The notes under the pieces were generated by a model, which saw nothing but the letters and a program-made list of their open reading frames with translations, searched no databases and was not told the DNA's origin. Below are positions 1 to 7,905 of a stretch of DNA of 18,016 nucleotides, in pieces; position 1 is the first letter of the stretch, and each line of letters begins with the position of its first letter. The DNA is from Pseudomonadota bacterium (GTDB lineage: Bacteria; Pseudomonadota; Gammaproteobacteria; Burkholderiales; Gallionellaceae): assembly GCA_021783855.1 (NCBI GenBank), contig JAJXTL010000050.1, forward strand, positions 1 to 18,016. Direction: 5' to 3'. Made by a program: the position numbers and the translations under genes.

Positions 1-71
1 AGCCGAATGACCTGCCTGCGACGCTCCAGCAGCTCCCCATCTTTCAGTTTTCTTGCATCAATTTTTTCCAT
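1..71 (-). CDS. IS630-family transposase, N-terminal fragment (runs off window)
   Basis: From the ATG at 71 on the minus strand the frame is open to the window edge (23 full codons). It begins MEKIDARKLKDGELLERR, a charged helical start typical of IS630-family transposases, where it leads into the N-terminal helix-turn-helix that binds the terminal repeats. The DDE catalytic domain would lie beyond position 1, so activity cannot be judged. The call is from remembered family resemblance of a short peptide; the position, directly abutting an interrupted cas gene, supports it. Confidence 0.65.
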   Translation of the reverse strand, partial: MEKIDARKLKDGELLERRRQVIR

Positions 72-125
72 GCACATTTGGCATGTAAAACCATAAAAAG
101 TTCAACTATTTATTGGCCGAATCTA
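1..125 (-). mobile_element. End of an IS630-like insertion sequence
   Basis: The window opens inside an insertion sequence whose transposase is read leftward off the edge. Its outer end lies next to the broken cas7e reading frame, where the sequence reads TATA at 124-127. IS630/mariner elements duplicate a TA dinucleotide on insertion, so a boundary at about 125/126 fits, but the other end of the element is outside the window and the target duplication cannot be seen. The non-coding stretch 72-122 would hold the terminal inverted repeat and the transposase promoter. Identity rests on the transposase N-terminus and on the abrupt loss of Cas7 homology. Confidence 0.7.
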
Positions 126-392
126 TAACTCGGCATCAAAACGATCTTTGAGCAATTCGGTAAAACGTGTTTTGAGTTTGCCCAGATCGCGGGTGCGTAC
201 AGAAGGCTCGCCCAAAGATGCATGATGATAATCGCTCATGCGCATGGAGCGTTTCAGCGACTGGCTGGAAACCCGTACCCGGCTGACCCCGCCAAACACG
301 GCGGTTTTCTGCATGTTCATGTCATCGCGGTTCAAGCATGATGGGCTATGCGAAATCAATACATGGAAATTGATGAAATTCTTGGCGGTCAT
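123..392 (-). pseudogene. cas7e: cas7e (cse4/casC), truncated by IS insertion
   Basis: The 89-residue remnant matches the start of Cas7e, the backbone subunit that polymerises along crRNA in type I-E Cascade. The diagnostic N-terminal block [20 protein letters not shown] is intact and is followed by the [12 protein letters not shown] segment. Full-length Cas7e is about 350 residues. Here homology stops at RFDAEL and a TAG comes from the inserted element. The start ATG (392) shares one base with the cas11e stop (TAATG), so translation is coupled. About three quarters of the protein is missing from this side; the rest may lie beyond the element. Unless the insertion excises or a second cas7e exists, no Cascade backbone can be made. 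Confidence 0.9.
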
Positions 393-844
393 TATTTATC
401 TCCTTTGGCGGGTTTAAAGCGAACAATGTAAAAATCTTCGACGAGTTGACGTTTGGCTTTGTCATTCCAATACCAAACCATGCGACCAAATTCAGACCAG
501 TTTACGGTCGGTTCTATATGAGCTAGCAGTCGTCGTAGCTGCACAATATCCAGCGGCGCATGGGCGCGAGCAATTTGCAAGACACGCGCTTCAGCAACTT
601 TAGCTTCTGCCAACTGCGCACCCAGCGGCTTGGCCTTGGCCGCGTGCTTACAGCATGGCAATAAAAACGCCAGACGTAAGTGGCGCTCTCCCGGCTTTTG
701 CCCAGGAAACAGTCGATAGAGCGCAGGCGTGAGTGCAACATCATCAGGTTCGGCAATTCTACGCAGTTCTGCGCGTTCGCCATTTGAAAGCTTTTCGTCG
801 TAATGCTTTTTCAGCGCGACGAAATCCGGCAGTTCAGCACTCAT
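392..844 (-). CDS. cas11e: Cascade small subunit Cas11e (Cse2/CasB)
   Basis: A 150-residue, mostly helical, basic protein in the position of cse2 between cas8e and cas7e. Cse2 dimerises along the belly of type I-E Cascade and stabilises the R-loop by holding the displaced strand. Recognisable family features are the [12 protein letters not shown] segment near residues 38-49 and the conserved C-terminal part [20 protein letters not shown] with FY.VRF at the end. The length is close to the E. coli protein (160 residues). The start ATG (844) overlaps the cas8e TGA by four bases (ATGA) and the stop overlaps the cas7e start by one base. It appears intact but cannot form a normal complex if Cas7e is lost. 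Confidence 0.9.
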   Translation of the reverse strand: MSAELPDFVALKKHYDEKLSNGERAELRRIAEPDDVALTPALYRLFPGQKPGERHLRLAFLLPCCKHAAKAKPLGAQLAEAKVAEARVLQIARAHAPLDIVQLRRLLAHIEPTVNWSEFGRMVWYWNDKAKRQLVEDFYIVRFKPAKGDK

Positions 845-2340
845 GCTTCCTCCTCCAGTTTTTTAAGGTCAGTGTTCAGGCTGCGTCGTGCCCATGCGAT
901 AACGGCAATCAACTCGGGTTTCATTGCGTAGGGGTCAGTAAGTTCTTCAAAAATGGCGCGGCATTGTCCCGCCATCTGCTTGGCAACGTTCTGTTTTGCC
1001 GCCGCCCACTGAGTGAATGTATCTTTGTTTGAAAACGTCTCGTGAATCAAACTTTCAGTCCGTGCGTAAAACAACTTTTCGGCGGTTTCATGGATGGCTG
1101 CACCAATACCTTTCAGCCCCTTGTCCTTATTCCCCTGAACAGCAAAATAGAGCTTACCGCGCAAGGCTTTCTTAGCCTCTTTGCCAATCTCGACCAGCTT
1201 TGACAAGCGGCCTTTGTCATCCTGCCAGCCTTGCGCAAGGCTAATCATCTCGTGCCGCCGCTCCAATACCGAGGCTTGGTTGGTACGATAACCACCTATA
1301 AGCAAATGCAGGCCACCTTCACCAAGCTCATTTGCTTGGGTGATTGGCTCGGCTGGGATTGAACCTTCTTTAGCATCCGGGGCGTTGTTGGGTACAACAA
1401 ACTCGGATAACTGCGTCCATGCAGGAGCGGTAGTTGTGAAGCTGGCAAATTTCACTGGCGGGTCTTTTTTTAGGTTCATGGTCATCGCGCCATGTGGATG
1501 CGGCCATACACCTTGCACAGTGAAGTTGAATTTTTCCTTGCGAAAGCCGCTGTACCCCTGCACTGCATCGCCACCCAAAACATCGCAGGGGGCCAGTTCT
1601 TCGGATTTCACCAGTTCAACACGCGCTGGTTGCCAGAATAAACCGCGCATGAGGCCGATCTCGTTCCAAGGAATGGTTGATTTTTCCAAAATTGGTTTGA
1701 CCCATGTAGGTTGGTCGAACTCAAAACCCGGCATGGCGATTTGCCGTTTCGCGATACGAGGTCGCGTAAGCACATTGCGCCAAATCGTTTCACGTAAATC
1801 GGCACCATAGGCCAGCGTGGTAATCGGCGCACCGCCGCGTAAACTGCCTTTGAAACCGCCGCCGAAACTCGGGCAATTAGAAGCTTGATTAAATAAGGTG
1901 ATTGCAGCAAGTGAACCCGATAGGTTGCGCACCTCCCCCGCTTCGTTGAAAAAAGCGTGGTTATTGCCTTCCGGCAGGCCAATCAGCAATTTCTGGATTG
2001 GGGTGTTTTCGGCAGACTTTACCCCGCGTGATTGCATGAATGGCTGGGTGGGGTGGTCGAGGTCGAACCAATCAAGGCAGGGGCTTATGCCGACTTCAAA
2101 ATCCTCTAGCGATAGCATTTTATTAATTCGTGTCCGCAAAGCCTTATCGTCTTCTGGCAAGAACATAACTTGAGTCATGCACACCAACAATTGCACACAG
2201 GCCAGTTCAAGGTCGTCGCGCGGCAAGCTCACTTGCCAGCTCCCAGATTCGCACAAAAGTTGCTGGTAGGTCAGCAGGCGGAAAGCTCCTGTGCCACCTT
2301 CGGCGCGCATAGGAATCCATGGGTCTTTAAGCAGGTTCAT
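841..2340 (-). CDS. cas8e: Cascade large subunit Cas8e (Cse1/CasA)
   Basis: A 499-residue protein, as long as E. coli CasA (about 502). Cas8e recognises the PAM, wedges the target duplex open and recruits Cas3. The start MNLLKDPWIPM is the family signature. Residues 159-175 carry the glycine-rich loop FGGGFKGSLRGGAPITT, which in CasA is the PAM/target-contacting loop. The C-terminal third (about 370-499) is helical, as expected for the four-helix bundle that contacts Cse2. The gene starts inside the end of cas3 (14-base overlap) and ends in an ATGA overlap with cas11e, so the operon is tightly coupled. No frameshift or missing motif was seen. Confidence 0.95.
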   Translation of the reverse strand: MNLLKDPWIPMRAEGGTGAFRLLTYQQLLCESGSWQVSLPRDDLELACVQLLVCMTQVMFLPEDDKALRTRINKMLSLEDFEVGISPCLDWFDLDHPTQPFMQSRGVKSAENTPIQKLLIGLPEGNNHAFFNEAGEVRNLSGSLAAITLFNQASNCPSFGGGFKGSLRGGAPITTLAYGADLRETIWRNVLTRPRIAKRQIAMPGFEFDQPTWVKPILEKSTIPWNEIGLMRGLFWQPARVELVKSEELAPCDVLGGDAVQGYSGFRKEKFNFTVQGVWPHPHGAMTMNLKKDPPVKFASFTTTAPAWTQLSEFVVPNNAPDAKEGSIPAEPITQANELGEGGLHLLIGGYRTNQASVLERRHEMISLAQGWQDDKGRLSKLVEIGKEAKKALRGKLYFAVQGNKDKGLKGIGAAIHETAEKLFYARTESLIHETFSNKDTFTQWAAAKQNVAKQMAGQCRAIFEELTDPYAMKPELIAVIAWARRSLNTDLKKLEEEA

Positions 2341-4945
2341 TGTTAACCCTCTCTAATCCAAAATCTTCTGAGTATAGAAACTTACCATCAATTGCCGACC
2401 AACTGCTATTTACGTCAGCAGTCATTTTTAGTAACACGACTCCATCATCATTATGTTGGCAGCCCTTTAGCCGTTCCTCCCAACTAGCCGGAACAGGTGC
2501 GGTGTGCAGGTTAAGCGTTTCAGCAAGGTCACGCTCGTTTAACGCACTCAACACTTGCCCATCCAGCAGGCGACCATCGGGCTGTATGGGCAAAACCGTC
2601 AAACTCATTTCGCCGTCACGAGTAAGAGCCGTGGTTGCGCTATCTTCATCACGAAAGTTGCTGACGGTCAACGTGGTGAGCCTCTTGGCTTCTGCATCAC
2701 GTCTACCCTGTTCATCTTTCCATGCCAGATAATTGCTATACACAACATCAGGTTCATCTTCCCAAATATTGCGCTGATAAACTTGCTCTATCCAATCCCT
2801 ATACGCCTCCGGGAAAACAATCCTGTCCGTATTGGCAAGCAGTCTTTCGGTGCGCCACAGCACACGGGTGTTACCGTAAATAAGTTTGTGCAACTCATAG
2901 TCATCACCATCTACTGACAGCACCGTGCAACGAGGTAACTCAAACCCTTCGGGACGATGTTCACGTTGGTGGCGATGCAAGCGTCCAATCCGCTGAAACA
3001 GCAAGTCCACTGGGCAGATTTGCGTGAGCATCCAATCGAAATCCAGATCGAGACTTTGCTCAACCACTTGCGTGGCAACGAGAATGCGCCCCTTGTCGCG
3101 CACGGCATCGCGTCCATAGTTATCGGTTACCGCCTTTTCTTTTGCTTGCCTATCCATGAAGCGGTAGCGCGCATGGAATACATCCACAGCTATCGTCGTT
3201 TTACCGCGCAGCAAGCGGGCAAGCCGCTGGGCATCGTCCACCAAGTTCATCACTATCGCCACTCGTGCGCCGGATTCGGCGGCAGCGATGATGCGGCCAA
3301 TCACCGCATCATCAGGAAATGCGCCGGGGAGTTTGATGCATTCTGTCAGCACTTCGCGCCGCTGCGGGCGGTGTTCGTCTGGCACTGTCATCGGGACAAC
3401 CGCACCTTGTGTGGCGTGCCACAGTGCGGGATACGGCGCATCATCCACGCCGCTGCATTCCCATGCCGCTAGTAACTTGGCGCGTATACCAGCGGGTAAG
3501 GTGGCGGACAACAAAATCGCGCTGCCGCCGATGGCTTTCTGGCGGCGCAACACTTCGCCGAGCAGGCCGTGCATGTAGGCATCGTAGGCATGAACTTCAT
3601 CCACGATAAGCACGGATTTGTTCAAGCCAAAACCGCGCACAAATTTGTGCCTGACAGGCAATACGGACAGCAATACTTGATCCACTGTGCAAACACCAAT
3701 CTGACCGAGAAACACTCGCTTGCGGCTGTTGGCAAGCCATGCGGCACATTGGACGGAGGCTTCTTCTTTACCTTGAGATGTTTGTCGTTGTCCGCTGTTA
3801 ACCAGCCGCTGGAACGATTCATTGAAATCGCGCTTGCCGTGCGACAGTACTACATTGGCATTGCCAAATACTTTCACCGCGAACTCTTCGGCGCGGGCAA
3901 GCATGGCGTTGGCGGTGGCTTGTGTGGGGAGCGCAAATACGATTGAGTCGGCGATTCCTTGATCCAGTAAGCGCCAAGCATAAGCCAGTGCGGCTTCGGT
4001 TTTGCCGCTTCCTGTCGGCGCTTCGATCAGTGTTAAGCCGGGCGTGGTTGGCAGGCTATCCACCCGAACCTGAACGCCGCGTGGAGATTCATCAGGTTTT
4101 AGCAATGATCCGATGCCTTTATAAGCAACTGCCTTTGCAAGCAGGCCAAAGCGATTCAGTGCATCTTTTTCACGAATGTTTTGTATGCTTGCGGCAAAGT
4201 AATTGGCTAATGCAGTTTCAGGTTTTTGATATGAGAATACCTCGGTGTTAGAGCCTATCCAGTCGCACACTGAGCAGAAACCAGCCAGCAAACTTTGCGC
4301 ACTTGGTGAGGTAGGTGGGGGTAAGTCCTGCAAACTGAGTTCAGCAGGTGTGAGGAAAATATCAGCCAATGCAGCCACAAATGCTTGGCGCGCAGCAAGG
4401 TCGTTTTCAATGATGGATGTATCCGCATCGGGATCGTAAATTTTTGTGGCTTCGTAAAAATCACCATGATGTCCGGTAACAGCAGCCAGCCAAGGCTTCC
4501 AGCATTCCCATGTATCGCGGTCGGCATCCTCCTGCCCAAGCCATTCACAATATTCCTGATTCGCCCAAGCCATGCCCGCCCAGCCATGATCGAATCCTTT
4601 GATGTCACTTTGTGAAACTTCTTGATCTTTCTTGCCAAGTGGTCGCCATGCTGCGGCAAGTGCATCCGGTGCCTTTAGCTGGAATCGCACATCGAATTTG
4701 CCAAGGTCATGCAAAGCCGTGAAAAACAGAACCCAAGCGCGTAATTGGTTTTGCTGTAATGACGTACAACCGAAAGCCGAAAGGAAGGTGCGTTGAATGG
4801 TAGGGCTGGCATCCCACCAAGATGCAGCAACAGCCGCCACATCCAGGCTGTGATAGGCAAGCGGATGCCATTTTTGTTCATGCGGATAAGCCGGATCGGC
4901 TTTGCCCCAGTAGTTGAAAATCGTATCCTCACGCTGCTCAGACAT
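2327..4945 (-). CDS. cas3: CRISPR-associated nuclease/helicase Cas3 (type I-E)
   Basis: 872 residues from the chosen ATG at 4945. Cas3 is recruited by Cascade and reels in and degrades target DNA. The HD nuclease motifs are visible: H32 in YHSLD, H79-D80 in LHDLGKFD and the GHHGDFYE block. The SF2 helicase follows: motif I APTGSGKTE (K315), DEVH box at 449-452, motif III LLSATLP and motif VI QRIGRLHRH. The frame is open upstream to 5035, but the 4945 start has an AGGGA Shine-Dalgarno seven bases upstream and gives the family N-terminus; the extra 30 codons translate repeat-derived sequence. It overlaps cas8e by 14 bases. All catalytic motifs seen are intact, although the downstream effector gene is broken. 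Confidence 0.93.
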   Translation of the reverse strand: MSEQREDTIFNYWGKADPAYPHEQKWHPLAYHSLDVAAVAASWWDASPTIQRTFLSAFGCTSLQQNQLRAWVLFFTALHDLGKFDVRFQLKAPDALAAAWRPLGKKDQEVSQSDIKGFDHGWAGMAWANQEYCEWLGQEDADRDTWECWKPWLAAVTGHHGDFYEATKIYDPDADTSIIENDLAARQAFVAALADIFLTPAELSLQDLPPPTSPSAQSLLAGFCSVCDWIGSNTEVFSYQKPETALANYFAASIQNIREKDALNRFGLLAKAVAYKGIGSLLKPDESPRGVQVRVDSLPTTPGLTLIEAPTGSGKTEAALAYAWRLLDQGIADSIVFALPTQATANAMLARAEEFAVKVFGNANVVLSHGKRDFNESFQRLVNSGQRQTSQGKEEASVQCAAWLANSRKRVFLGQIGVCTVDQVLLSVLPVRHKFVRGFGLNKSVLIVDEVHAYDAYMHGLLGEVLRRQKAIGGSAILLSATLPAGIRAKLLAAWECSGVDDAPYPALWHATQGAVVPMTVPDEHRPQRREVLTECIKLPGAFPDDAVIGRIIAAAESGARVAIVMNLVDDAQRLARLLRGKTTIAVDVFHARYRFMDRQAKEKAVTDNYGRDAVRDKGRILVATQVVEQSLDLDFDWMLTQICPVDLLFQRIGRLHRHQREHRPEGFELPRCTVLSVDGDDYELHKLIYGNTRVLWRTERLLANTDRIVFPEAYRDWIEQVYQRNIWEDEPDVVYSNYLAWKDEQGRRDAEAKRLTTLTVSNFRDEDSATTALTRDGEMSLTVLPIQPDGRLLDGQVLSALNERDLAETLNLHTAPVPASWEERLKGCQHNDDGVVLLKMTADVNSSWSAIDGKFLYSEDFGLERVNNEPA

Positions 4946-4980
4946 ATTGGCATCCCTGAATTTTGCAATTGCTGCGCAGT

Positions 4981-5012
4981 TTATACCCACTGGTGTCTCA
5001 GAACCTGAGCCT
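4981..5012 (-). promoter_or_regulatory. Possible cas operon promoter upstream of cas3
   Basis: On the minus strand a TATAAA box (4986-4981) lies about 36 bases before the cas3 ATG, preceded by GTGGG. The best -35 at 17-18 bases spacing (CAGGTT/TCAGGT, around 5004-5010) is poor and falls inside the copy of the 29-bp direct repeat at 4993-5021. If used, the repeat would supply the upstream half of the promoter. Only the -10 resemblance and the distance support it. Confidence 0.3.
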
Positions 5013-5021
5013 GTCGAATCT
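4993..5021. repeat. 29-bp direct repeat, copy A
   Basis: The 22 bases starting GGTGTCTCAGAACCTGAG recur identically at 5679-5700; over 29 bases (4993-5021 against 5679-5707) 27 match. The core contains a small hairpin CTCAG-AAC-CTGAG. Its right part, AGCCTGTCGAA, is shared with the left arm of the inverted repeat in comEC (17791-17813), so it may belong to the same dispersed repeat family. It lies between cas3 and the antitoxin gene and is partly read as codons if cas3 is started at 5035. Confidence 0.75.
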
Positions 5022-5060
5022 TTTACTGCTTTCACCTGCCAACCAACATGATATTAACTT

Positions 5061-5078
5061 TTCGTGCTACGCTACGAA
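5061..5078. promoter_or_regulatory. Possible antitoxin operator/promoter region
   Basis: An imperfect inverted repeat TTCGT-N8-ACGAA directly precedes the antitoxin ATG at 5081, and a plausible -10 (TATTAA, 5052-5057) lies just upstream. Antitoxins of this class usually repress their own promoter from such palindromes. The -35 is weak (CTTTCA-like near 5030) and no strong ribosome-binding site is visible, so this is a suggestion only. Confidence 0.3.
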
Positions 5079-5080
5079 TC

Positions 5081-5308
5081 ATGAATACGCACCTTTATGA
5101 AGAGCTGGAACACCTGAGTATCGCTGAGAAGCGGTCGCTCGGCGAAGCGTTGATTGTCAGCGCCGAAAGTGAAGCCTCCGCGCCTCTCATTACCGACGCA
5201 CAACGCACTGAGCTTCGTTCCCGTCTTGCTTATCACCGCGCAAATCCTGACGAGTCGGGCGTTACCTTCTCGCAACTCAAGACAAAACTTATGTCCACGT
5301 CGCGATAA
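5081..5308 (+). CDS. Addiction module antitoxin (Unstab_antitox/TIGR02574-like)
   Basis: A 75-residue acidic protein beginning MNTHLYEELEHLSIAEKRSL. It resembles the putative addiction module component family (TIGR02574, Pfam Unstab_antitox), with an N-terminal helix EELEHLSIAEKRSLGEALI and an R..LA.....P..GVTFSQLK C-terminal part that would wrap the toxin. The frame extends back to an ATG at 5048, but the family N-terminus starts at 5081. The toxin gene begins four bases after its stop, the usual antitoxin-first order. The expected role is to neutralise the toxin and repress the operon. The pair is enclosed by the 29-bp direct repeats and sits between cas3 and a WYL regulator. Confidence 0.8.
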   Translation: MNTHLYEELEHLSIAEKRSLGEALIVSAESEASAPLITDAQRTELRSRLAYHRANPDESGVTFSQLKTKLMSTSR

Positions 5309-5312
5309 CTTA

Positions 5313-5618
5313 ATGCTGTATCAAGTTGTCTATAAGCCACTGGCTCAGATTGAAGCAGCCGAAGCCTATCAATGGTACGGGCAACCACACATCGGTATGG
5401 GCAATTCCTTTCTTGATGAACTCGAACGCATCAATGGTTTTATTGCCGGCAACCCGCATCTTTACGCATGTGTAGAGGCCGAAATGAGACGGGCGAACCT
5501 GAGCCGATTTCCCTATTCGCTGTTCTATGTGATCGACAGTGACACCGTAAATGTGCTGTCTTGTTTCCACCAACACCGAGAACCTAAAACGCGGCAACAA
5601 CTTCTTTCAGGCAACTAG
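5313..5618 (+). CDS. RelE/ParE-superfamily toxin
   Basis: A 101-residue protein, MLYQVVYKPLAQIEAAEAYQ at the N-terminus, with the ParE/RelE-fold pattern: a first strand, helical pair AYQWYGQPHIGMGNSFLDEL, the conserved NPHLYACVE then RRANLSRFPYSLFYVID, and a last strand VNVLSCFHQHREP. By family it would be either a gyrase poison (ParE) or a ribosome-dependent mRNase (RelE). The sequence looks closer to ParE-type plasmid stabilisation proteins, but activity cannot be decided from it. The same frame is open upstream from 5154; I chose the ATG at 5313 because homology starts there and it lies four bases after the antitoxin stop, giving translational coupling without an obvious Shine-Dalgarno. 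Confidence 0.85.
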   Translation: MLYQVVYKPLAQIEAAEAYQWYGQPHIGMGNSFLDELERINGFIAGNPHLYACVEAEMRRANLSRFPYSLFYVIDSDTVNVLSCFHQHREPKTRQQLLSGN

Positions 5619-5678
5619 CCCACCAAAGTTCAACGATCAGGTTGCGTATGACAAGTGCTGCCAATCCGCCGACACTCG

Positions 5679-5707
5679 GGTGTCTCAGAACCTGAGCCTG
5701 CCAAATC
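5679..5707. repeat. 29-bp direct repeat, copy B
   Basis: Second copy of the repeat at 4993-5021: 22 identical bases, then two mismatches in seven (CCAAATC against TCGAATC). It lies between the toxin stop and the convergent WYL gene stop. The internal CTCAG-AAC-CTGAG hairpin (5684-5696) could weakly terminate either transcript, but no T-run follows. Confidence 0.75.
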
Positions 5708-5708
5708 G

Positions 5709-6737
5709 TTATTTTTGATAATTTGCCATCGCGGCCAGAAGACGGTTTTTTACTTCCTGCCGCAATTCGTCAGGGCCGAGCACCTCAACGTCAGGGCCAT
5801 ATTTCATGATATCCATCACCAGTTCGCGCGGGTCGGAATAGGGAATGCGCAACTCATAACTGCCGTCTTCAAGCATCCGGCTTTGCTGCTGCGGATGCCA
5901 GTGCTCATCGGCCACCCAGCGGGCGCGTTCGGGGTTGAAGCGCAACAGGGCGATGTGTTCCGGTTCTCCGGCAAAGATGCCGTAGGAACTCGCGTAATGC
6001 GCATCGAGTTGCTCTTCCGGGATGTCAAGGCAACGCTGCGGCAAGGCTTTGGCGGCGCTGATGCGCTCGACGGCAAAGCTGCGAAGTGCATTTCTGGTGT
6101 GACACCAGGCATCCAGATACCAGTTGTGGCTCGGCCTGATATCAGCTTTTCGTCTACGCCGAAAGACTGCATACGCCGTCTTTTCCCTATAATGAATGAG
6201 GCGCTGCGGGGAGATTTCGCGCTGACTATACTCATCGTTGCCGCGCCCGTGGTAGGTGATGTGCAGGCTGTTTCTTTTCAACAGAGCGCCCGCCGCGGTC
6301 TGAAAACATTCGAGTGCAACGTTGCGTCCGGTCATGCGCAGGATATGCACGCGCTGGCTGATCTGTTCACAACCCAGATGATTGGCTGCCAGAATTTTTT
6401 CGATGCGATCGCGTACCGGTTTGAGTTGTGCGTCGAGCAGTCCGGGCTGGACTTGTGCCAACAGTTGCTGGGTGGTTAACAAGGCATACAGTTCGGTTTC
6501 ACTGAACCAGAGTCCGGGAAGCTCGAAGGATTCGCCTTTATCTAAGGCGTAATGGTAACCGTTGCGTGATCGGTCATATTCGAGCGGCGCATTGAAATAC
6601 AGGCGCATCTCTTCGATGATGCGGTTGACTGTGGCGCGCGAACATTCGAGCTTTTTTTGCAACACGCTGTGCGGCACCGGCAAACGGTGTGCGGCAATAA
6701 CTTGATGCAGCTTATAGATACGTTGCAGTCGATCCAT
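5709..6737 (-). CDS. WYL-domain transcriptional regulator (HTH + WYL) with in-frame insert
   Basis: 342 residues. Residues 1-55 form a DeoR/HTH_11-like winged helix (MDRLQRIYKLHQVI; CSRATVNRIIEEMR). A central helical linker is followed by the WYL domain, whose motif NWYLDAWCHTRNALRSF begins at residue 205, and by a C-terminal WCX-like extension ending near the stop. WYL domains bind small ligands or nucleic acid and often regulate defence loci; the nearby cas operon and toxin-antitoxin pair fit, but the target is unknown. Residues 185-204 (EKTAYAVFRRRRKADIRPSH) interrupt the usual HYR-(D)NWYLDAW block and look like a repeat-derived insertion. The start has AAGGT upstream. It is convergent with the toxin gene. 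Confidence 0.88.
   Translation of the reverse strand: MDRLQRIYKLHQVIAAHRLPVPHSVLQKKLECSRATVNRIIEEMRLYFNAPLEYDRSRNGYHYALDKGESFELPGLWFSETELYALLTTQQLLAQVQPGLLDAQLKPVRDRIEKILAANHLGCEQISQRVHILRMTGRNVALECFQTAAGALLKRNSLHITYHGRGNDEYSQREISPQRLIHYREKTAYAVFRRRRKADIRPSHNWYLDAWCHTRNALRSFAVERISAAKALPQRCLDIPEEQLDAHYASSYGIFAGEPEHIALLRFNPERARWVADEHWHPQQQSRMLEDGSYELRIPYSDPRELVMDIMKYGPDVEVLGPDELRQEVKNRLLAAMANYQK
6126..6185 (-). repeat. 60-bp palindrome-rich in-frame insert in the WYL gene
   Basis: Exactly 20 codons that separate HYR from the WYL motif NWYLDAW. The segment contains AAAGAC-N10-GTCTTT, two copies of CGGCGTA, and the perfect 10-bp palindrome CTGATATCAG. From family memory the two flanks normally join directly, which would make this an inserted element that keeps the frame. 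I could not compare homologues. Confidence 0.5.
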
Positions 6738-6808
6738 GACTTACCTTTTTTGAAGTGAGCATACACAATGGCAAACCTTATTGCGAACCGGCCTTTGCTT
6801 TCTGCATT

Positions 6809-7786
6809 TTATTCTTTTGCCAGACAACACTTCTTGTATTTCCTGCCGCTGCCGCAGGGACAGGGATCGTTGCGTCCGACCTTGGGTTCGGGGCGAACGT
6901 AAGTCTCGACGGGTTCATAGGGACGATAAAAATCACCCGCAAAGTCATCATCTTCGTCCAGACCGAAAAAATCCTCTACAAGGTCGTCATTTTCCATATC
7001 TTCATCGCGCCAGCGTATCTGACGCCTGGCGATGGCATCCGGCTCATAGAATTTCCACGGGTCCGTGAACCTTTCCCATTCGGGCGCATAATATTTTCCG
7101 GCGTAGGCCTGTTCTATACTCTGCATGTCAAAACGCCTGTCAAAGTCATCCTGCAGTGGTGCCAGCTCTTCCAGCAATTGCCGGTATTGGAGACGCGGAA
7201 AATACAGCAGCATGTGGGCGGCTGCCAGACAGACGTCCCGATCTTCGTCTTCTTCAAGCGCCATTTTCGCCGCCCATGCCAGCGTTTGTTCGAGTGTTTC
7301 ACCGCCTTGCCGTGAAGCGACGAACAGTAACGATTCAATCGCATTGGCACGCATATACCAGTCCACATCCCGGTCTTCGCACAGATCACGTAAATCGGTC
7401 AGCAAACTCACCGGCTTGTTTTTAAACAGCGCAGGCCATTCGCCTGCCAGCCAGTCCTGCATATCTTCATCTTCTTCCAGCGACATGCGGCGCATGAAGT
7501 CCACCAGCAGCAACCCGGCCTCTTCACTCGGGATAAGCCCGAGGATCATCGCCGCATGCAGCCTCAGCCACCATACGCCTTCGCCACTTTCAGTATCCCG
7601 GAGAAAATCATCCCGATGCAGCATGCCCAGATACGCCGTCATTTCGTCGCCGCGCCGGGCGCATTCGTCGATGACATTACGCGGAACGCGATCTTCGTTT
7701 TCGATCACGGTATCAATCAATTCTGCCGGGCTGAGTCCGGCAAGCTCTTCACCGGTATAGATTGGCAGCTCTATAGCGTCGTTCAT
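6809..7786 (-). CDS. SEC-C motif protein with HEAT-like/DUF1186-like region
   Basis: 325 residues from the ATG at 7786, which has a perfect AGGAGG six bases upstream; the open frame extends 28 codons further but without such a site. The C-terminus is a SEC-C zinc-binding motif, [17 protein letters not shown], as at the SecA C-terminus and in YecA-type proteins, where it binds zinc and may contact SecB or ribosomes. The first 260 residues are acidic and helical with repeat-like units ([34 protein letters not shown]), resembling DUF1186 or HEAT-like proteins. No catalytic site was seen. It is divergent from the Lol permease gene. The function is unknown; roles in protein quality control or secretion are only inferred from SEC-C. 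Confidence 0.75.
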   Translation of the reverse strand: MNDAIELPIYTGEELAGLSPAELIDTVIENEDRVPRNVIDECARRGDEMTAYLGMLHRDDFLRDTESGEGVWWLRLHAAMILGLIPSEEAGLLLVDFMRRMSLEEDEDMQDWLAGEWPALFKNKPVSLLTDLRDLCEDRDVDWYMRANAIESLLFVASRQGGETLEQTLAWAAKMALEEDEDRDVCLAAAHMLLYFPRLQYRQLLEELAPLQDDFDRRFDMQSIEQAYAGKYYAPEWERFTDPWKFYEPDAIARRQIRWRDEDMENDDLVEDFFGLDEDDDFAGDFYRPYEPVETYVRPEPKVGRNDPCPCGSGRKYKKCCLAKE

Positions 7787-7905
7787 ATCATCCTCCTGCT
7801 CTGAATTGTTCAGTGGAAATTTTACCGGTTTTCTGCTGCAAAATGCGCTGTTGTCGTCAGGTTGTGGCAAACTGTCGCCCGTTCCATCAACGCGACTACT
7901 TTATC

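Noticed and set aside
1..5035. A CRISPR array near the cas genes
   Set aside because: No regularly spaced repeats of about 28-29 bases were seen in the window; the two 29-bp repeats are 686 bp apart and flank genes, so they are not CRISPR repeats.
5048..5080. Upstream ATG for the antitoxin
   Set aside because: The first 11 residues from 5048 do not resemble the family and overlap the likely promoter/operator; the start at 5081 fits better.
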